From positions 3,047,501 through 3,111,500 of the forward strand of contig NZ_CP115784.1 of NCBI RefSeq assembly GCF_027913215.1: a stretch of 64,000 bases of DNA, given 5' to 3'. The translations under genes were made by a program, and so were the position numbers. Positions 61,768-64,000 of the stretch are shown here, one piece after another. Source of the stretch: Paracoccus aerodenitrificans. GTDB taxonomy: Bacteria; Pseudomonadota; Alphaproteobacteria; Rhodobacterales; Rhodobacteraceae. Positions within the stretch are counted from its first letter, which is position 1, and each line of letters starts with the position of its first letter. The notes beneath the pieces were generated by a model. It worked only from the letters and a program-made list of their open reading frames with translations, was not told the DNA's origin and made no database searches.

Positions 61768-62648
61768 CAGTCTCTCCTCTCCTTCAGAACCGTGGCGTTC
61801 AGCGCATCGGCGATCAGGTTGAAAGCAAGCGCCAGCAACAGCAGCAGCAGGATGGGTCCGGCGGTGTACATGGGCTGCGCATAGATATAGCGAATGCCTA
61901 CATTCAGCAGTGTTCCCAGTGATGGCGTCGGTGGCTGAATGCCAAGTCCGACAATCGACAGCGCGGCCTCGACGAATATCCCGGCAATCATCGACAATGA
62001 TGCCTGTACAAGGATCGGATCGAGCGCGTTGGGCAGGATATGCCGCGTCATGATCTTGCCCTTGCTGACGCCCAGAACGCGTGCGGCCAGTACATATTCC
62101 TTGCCTTGCTCTGTCAGTAATGCACCGCGTGCGAGACGCCCGAACTGAGGAAGCGAAAAGATCACGATGGTCACGGCCAAGGACAACCATCCGGGGCCGA
62201 TCGCGATGACGATGCAGATGCCCAGAACAAGACTCGGAAATCCAAGGATGATATCGAAGATCCGCTGACAGGCATCGCCAAGCCACTTGGATATGGCGCC
62301 CGACAATCCCATCAGCGTGCCGATGACAAGCGCGACAGGCACCGCGATCACAACGAGACTGATCGAGATGCGCAGCGCAAAGATGCAGCGCACGAAAATA
62401 TCCCGTCCCAGCTCATCCGTGCCGAATGGATGTGCCATTGACGGCGGCAGAAAGCTGTCGCGGGATTGCTGATCGACGCCGCCGGGAAAGATCAGTGGTG
62501 CGGCCAGTGCGGCGAGGATCAGGATCGCCAGCAAACCGCCGCCAATGATCCCGCGTGGGGTTGAGAAAGCGGCCAGATAGCGGCCCATGCCGGCGCCAAG
62601 CCGGATACGGCGCGGCTTGCCTTGGATGGCGTTTGCTGAATTCATCAC
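61767..62648 (-). CDS. peptide-type ABC importer permease (DppC-like)
   Basis: A 293-residue permease with six helices. The N-terminal FSTPRGIIGGGLLAILILAA precedes the periplasmic HPFGTDELGRDIFVRCIFAL motif typical of DppC/OppC. The EAA loop is EYVLAARVLGVSKGKIMTRH. The C-terminal LGTLLNVGIRYIYAQPMY matches the family. Coupled to both neighbours by ATGA-type overlaps. Confidence 0.9.
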   Translation of the reverse strand: MMNSANAIQGKPRRIRLGAGMGRYLAAFSTPRGIIGGGLLAILILAALAAPLIFPGGVDQQSRDSFLPPSMAHPFGTDELGRDIFVRCIFALRISISLVVIAVPVALVIGTLMGLSGAISKWLGDACQRIFDIILGFPSLVLGICIVIAIGPGWLSLAVTIVIFSLPQFGRLARGALLTEQGKEYVLAARVLGVSKGKIMTRHILPNALDPILVQASLSMIAGIFVEAALSIVGLGIQPPTPSLGTLLNVGIRYIYAQPMYTAGPILLLLLLALAFNLIADALNATVLKERRD

Positions 62649-63592
62649 GCGTCCAGTCGAATACGTGGGTCAAGTGCCGCCAGCAGGATTTCAGAGATGA
62701 AATGCACCACCACAGCGATGACCACGGCAAAGAGAACGATGATCTGAACGACCTCGTAATCCCGCGATGAGATTGATGTAACGGCGAACATGCCTAAACC
62801 CTGACGGGCAAAGATCGCCTCGATCACGACGGCCCCGGCAAGGATCTCGCCAATACGGATGCCCGTTGCGATAACTGCCGTGCCAAGCGAGTTGCGCAGG
62901 ATATGGCTGATCACGATCCGTCTGCGCGGGACGCCCTTGGCGATGGCCAGATCGACAAACTCCTCTTGCCGGACCTGCGCCATCCGCGCGGCAATCAGCC
63001 GGGCGATCATCGCGGCCTGCGGCAAGGCAAGCGCGAAGGCGGGCATGATCAGATAAGTCAGACCCGTCAGCGGATCGTCCAGCACCGAAACCTCGCCCGA
63101 GACCGGCAGAAGCTGCCAGCTTATTCCCAGCACGAGGATCAGGATCAGGCCCGTCACATGAGGCGGTGTCGCCAGCAGTACACTGAGCGAACTGTCGATC
63201 ATCGCACGGCCCGGCCCCTTGCGGGCGGAACCGGCCAGAATGCCAAGCCCGATCCCCAGCACAATCATCAGCAATGATGCCGCGATTGCCAGTTCAAGCG
63301 TGCTGCTCAGCCGCGCACCGATCAGCTGCGCGACGGGCCGGTTCGAAATCAGCGAGGTGCCAAGATCTCCGGTCATGACATTGCCCAACCAGTCGCCGAA
63401 CTGCACGATCATGGGACGGTCCAGCCCCATCTGTTCGCGCACCGCCTGAACCTGTTCGAGGGTCGCATCCGGACCTGCGATCACCTGCGCGGGATCGCCT
63501 CCTCCTAGCCGTGGCAGGAAGAAAGCAATCACCGCGGTGACAAGCAGCATCAGGACAACCGAGGGCAGCCTTTTCGCCAGAAAGCCAAGCAT
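62645..63592 (-). CDS. peptide-type ABC importer permease (DppB-like)
   Basis: A 315-residue permease. The N-terminal FLAKRLPSVVLMLLVTAVIA begins the DppB/OppB first helix, and GGGDPAQVIAGPDATLEQV is the periplasmic loop after it. The EAA loop is EFVDLAIAKGVPRRRIVISH. Overlaps dppC by four bases and the binding-protein gene by one. Partner of the DppC-like subunit. Confidence 0.9.
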   Translation of the reverse strand: MLGFLAKRLPSVVLMLLVTAVIAFFLPRLGGGDPAQVIAGPDATLEQVQAVREQMGLDRPMIVQFGDWLGNVMTGDLGTSLISNRPVAQLIGARLSSTLELAIAASLLMIVLGIGLGILAGSARKGPGRAMIDSSLSVLLATPPHVTGLILILVLGISWQLLPVSGEVSVLDDPLTGLTYLIMPAFALALPQAAMIARLIAARMAQVRQEEFVDLAIAKGVPRRRIVISHILRNSLGTAVIATGIRIGEILAGAVVIEAIFARQGLGMFAVTSISSRDYEVVQIIVLFAVVIAVVVHFISEILLAALDPRIRLDA

Positions 63593-64000
63593 CAGCCCAA
63601 CCAGGCGCTGCCGAGGTGCAGATAGCCGACATTGTCATAGATCAGACCGCTCAGAGCGGGCTGCTTGGCATGAATCGGCGGGGCTTTTACCAGAACATGG
63701 CTGAAGGCCTCGTCCAGCATGAACTCTGCCAGCTCGGTCAGCGCGGCGGCGAAGTCCTCTTCCCCCTGCGCTGCCTGAAGTGCGTCCTTCAGTTCGCGAT
63801 AGCGTGGCGGGTCGAATTTCGACGGATTGCCGGGACGCAGCGCGGGGAAAGCATCCACCAACGTTGCTGCCGAAAAGCCCTGAAGCCCATGCACCTGCAT
63901 GAAAACCGGCCCAAGCTCGCCCGCTGTCTGGCCCTGGTCGAAAGCGGCCGTTTCCATGATCTGGCCGGTCGGATTCAGCCCGACTTCCCGAAGGTTGTTC
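63592..64000 (-). CDS. extracellular solute-binding protein, family 5, C-terminal part
   Basis: The minus-strand frame is open from the window end to a stop at 63592 and encodes about 135 residues. LREVGLNPTGQIMETAAFDQ near its start is the conserved family-5 segment. The C-terminal DEAFSHVLVKAPPIHAKQ and LIYDNVGYLHLGSAWLG match the ends of peptide-type binding proteins. The 5' end is outside the window. First gene of the importer-sulfatase operon as far as seen. Ligand unknown; a sulfated glycan fragment would fit the sulfatase. Confidence 0.82.
   Translation of the reverse strand, partial: NNLREVGLNPTGQIMETAAFDQGQTAGELGPVFMQVHGLQGFSAATLVDAFPALRPGNPSKFDPPRYRELKDALQAAQGEEDFAAALTELAEFMLDEAFSHVLVKAPPIHAKQPALSGLIYDNVGYLHLGSAWLG

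Noticed and set aside
59695..62286. 863-residue version of the double ATPase
   Set aside because: The N-terminal 170 residues overlap the permease gene in another frame; the real start overlaps the permease stop at 61767.
1..64000. CRISPR arrays, tRNA or rRNA genes, prophage modules, toxin-antitoxin or restriction systems
   Set aside because: I scanned for regular repeats, cloverleaf-like anticodon arms and phage or defence motifs and found none that I could support.

Overview
The window reads as a chromosome segment of an alphaproteobacterium of the Rhodobacteraceae, most likely Paracoccus or a close relative. The grounds are the high G+C coding style, the split PqiA genes, DUF2125, DUF2853 and DUF1269 proteins, and a marine/halotolerant-type ectoine catabolic locus. 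This assignment comes from protein style and gene order, not from a database search. I see no tRNA, rRNA, CRISPR array or prophage.

Layout. (1) 1-2497: an insertion-sequence pile-up. The first codons of a sulfotransferase gene (minus strand, running off the left edge) are followed by a decayed IS630 element with TA target duplication, a short coding remnant, and an intact IS5-family element. (2) 2642-25894: ordinary chromosomal genes. These are DUF2853; DUF2125; pmbA/tldE and cysQ; a pqiA-pqiA-pqiB-pqiC envelope lipid-transport operon; a partial flagellar operon motB-flgE-flgK-flgL-flgI; an atypical SDR; mtgA; a GFA protein; two saccharopine dehydrogenase genes; and putA. (3) 26054-28675: a second IS5 copy in the opposite orientation, itself split by an IS1182-family element. 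(4) 28769-39445: a surface-polysaccharide locus with a sulfotransferase, two very large multi-domain glycosyltransferases, and divergently a KpsE-KpsT-KpsM capsule exporter. (5) 39537-53216: a complete ectoine/5-hydroxyectoine uptake and degradation locus: doeD, doeC and an AsnC-type regulator on the minus strand; enuR, uehABC, usp, eutABC, doeA and doeB on the plus strand. (6) 53390-57820: wecB, a YeiH-type transporter, a 2-hydroxyacid dehydrogenase and a DMT permease. (7) 57830-64000: a minus-strand operon of a peptide-type ABC importer (solute-binding protein cut by the window edge, two permeases, fused double ATPase) ending in a heparan N-sulfatase-like sulfatase.

How it fits together. 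The two IS5 copies are inverted relative to each other and bracket about 23.5 kb of housekeeping genes. Polysaccharide/sulfotransferase genes lie on both outer sides in the same orientation, so the bracketed block looks inserted into, or rearranged within, a capsule locus. Sulfotransferases plus modular glycosyltransferases plus Kps export suggest a sulfated capsular polysaccharide. CysQ would clear the 3'-phosphoadenosine 5'-phosphate by-product, and WecB could supply a ManNAc sugar nucleotide. The ectoine block is the best-understood part: TRAP import, ring opening by DoeA, deacetylation by DoeB, then DoeD and DoeC towards aspartate, under EnuR and AsnC control.
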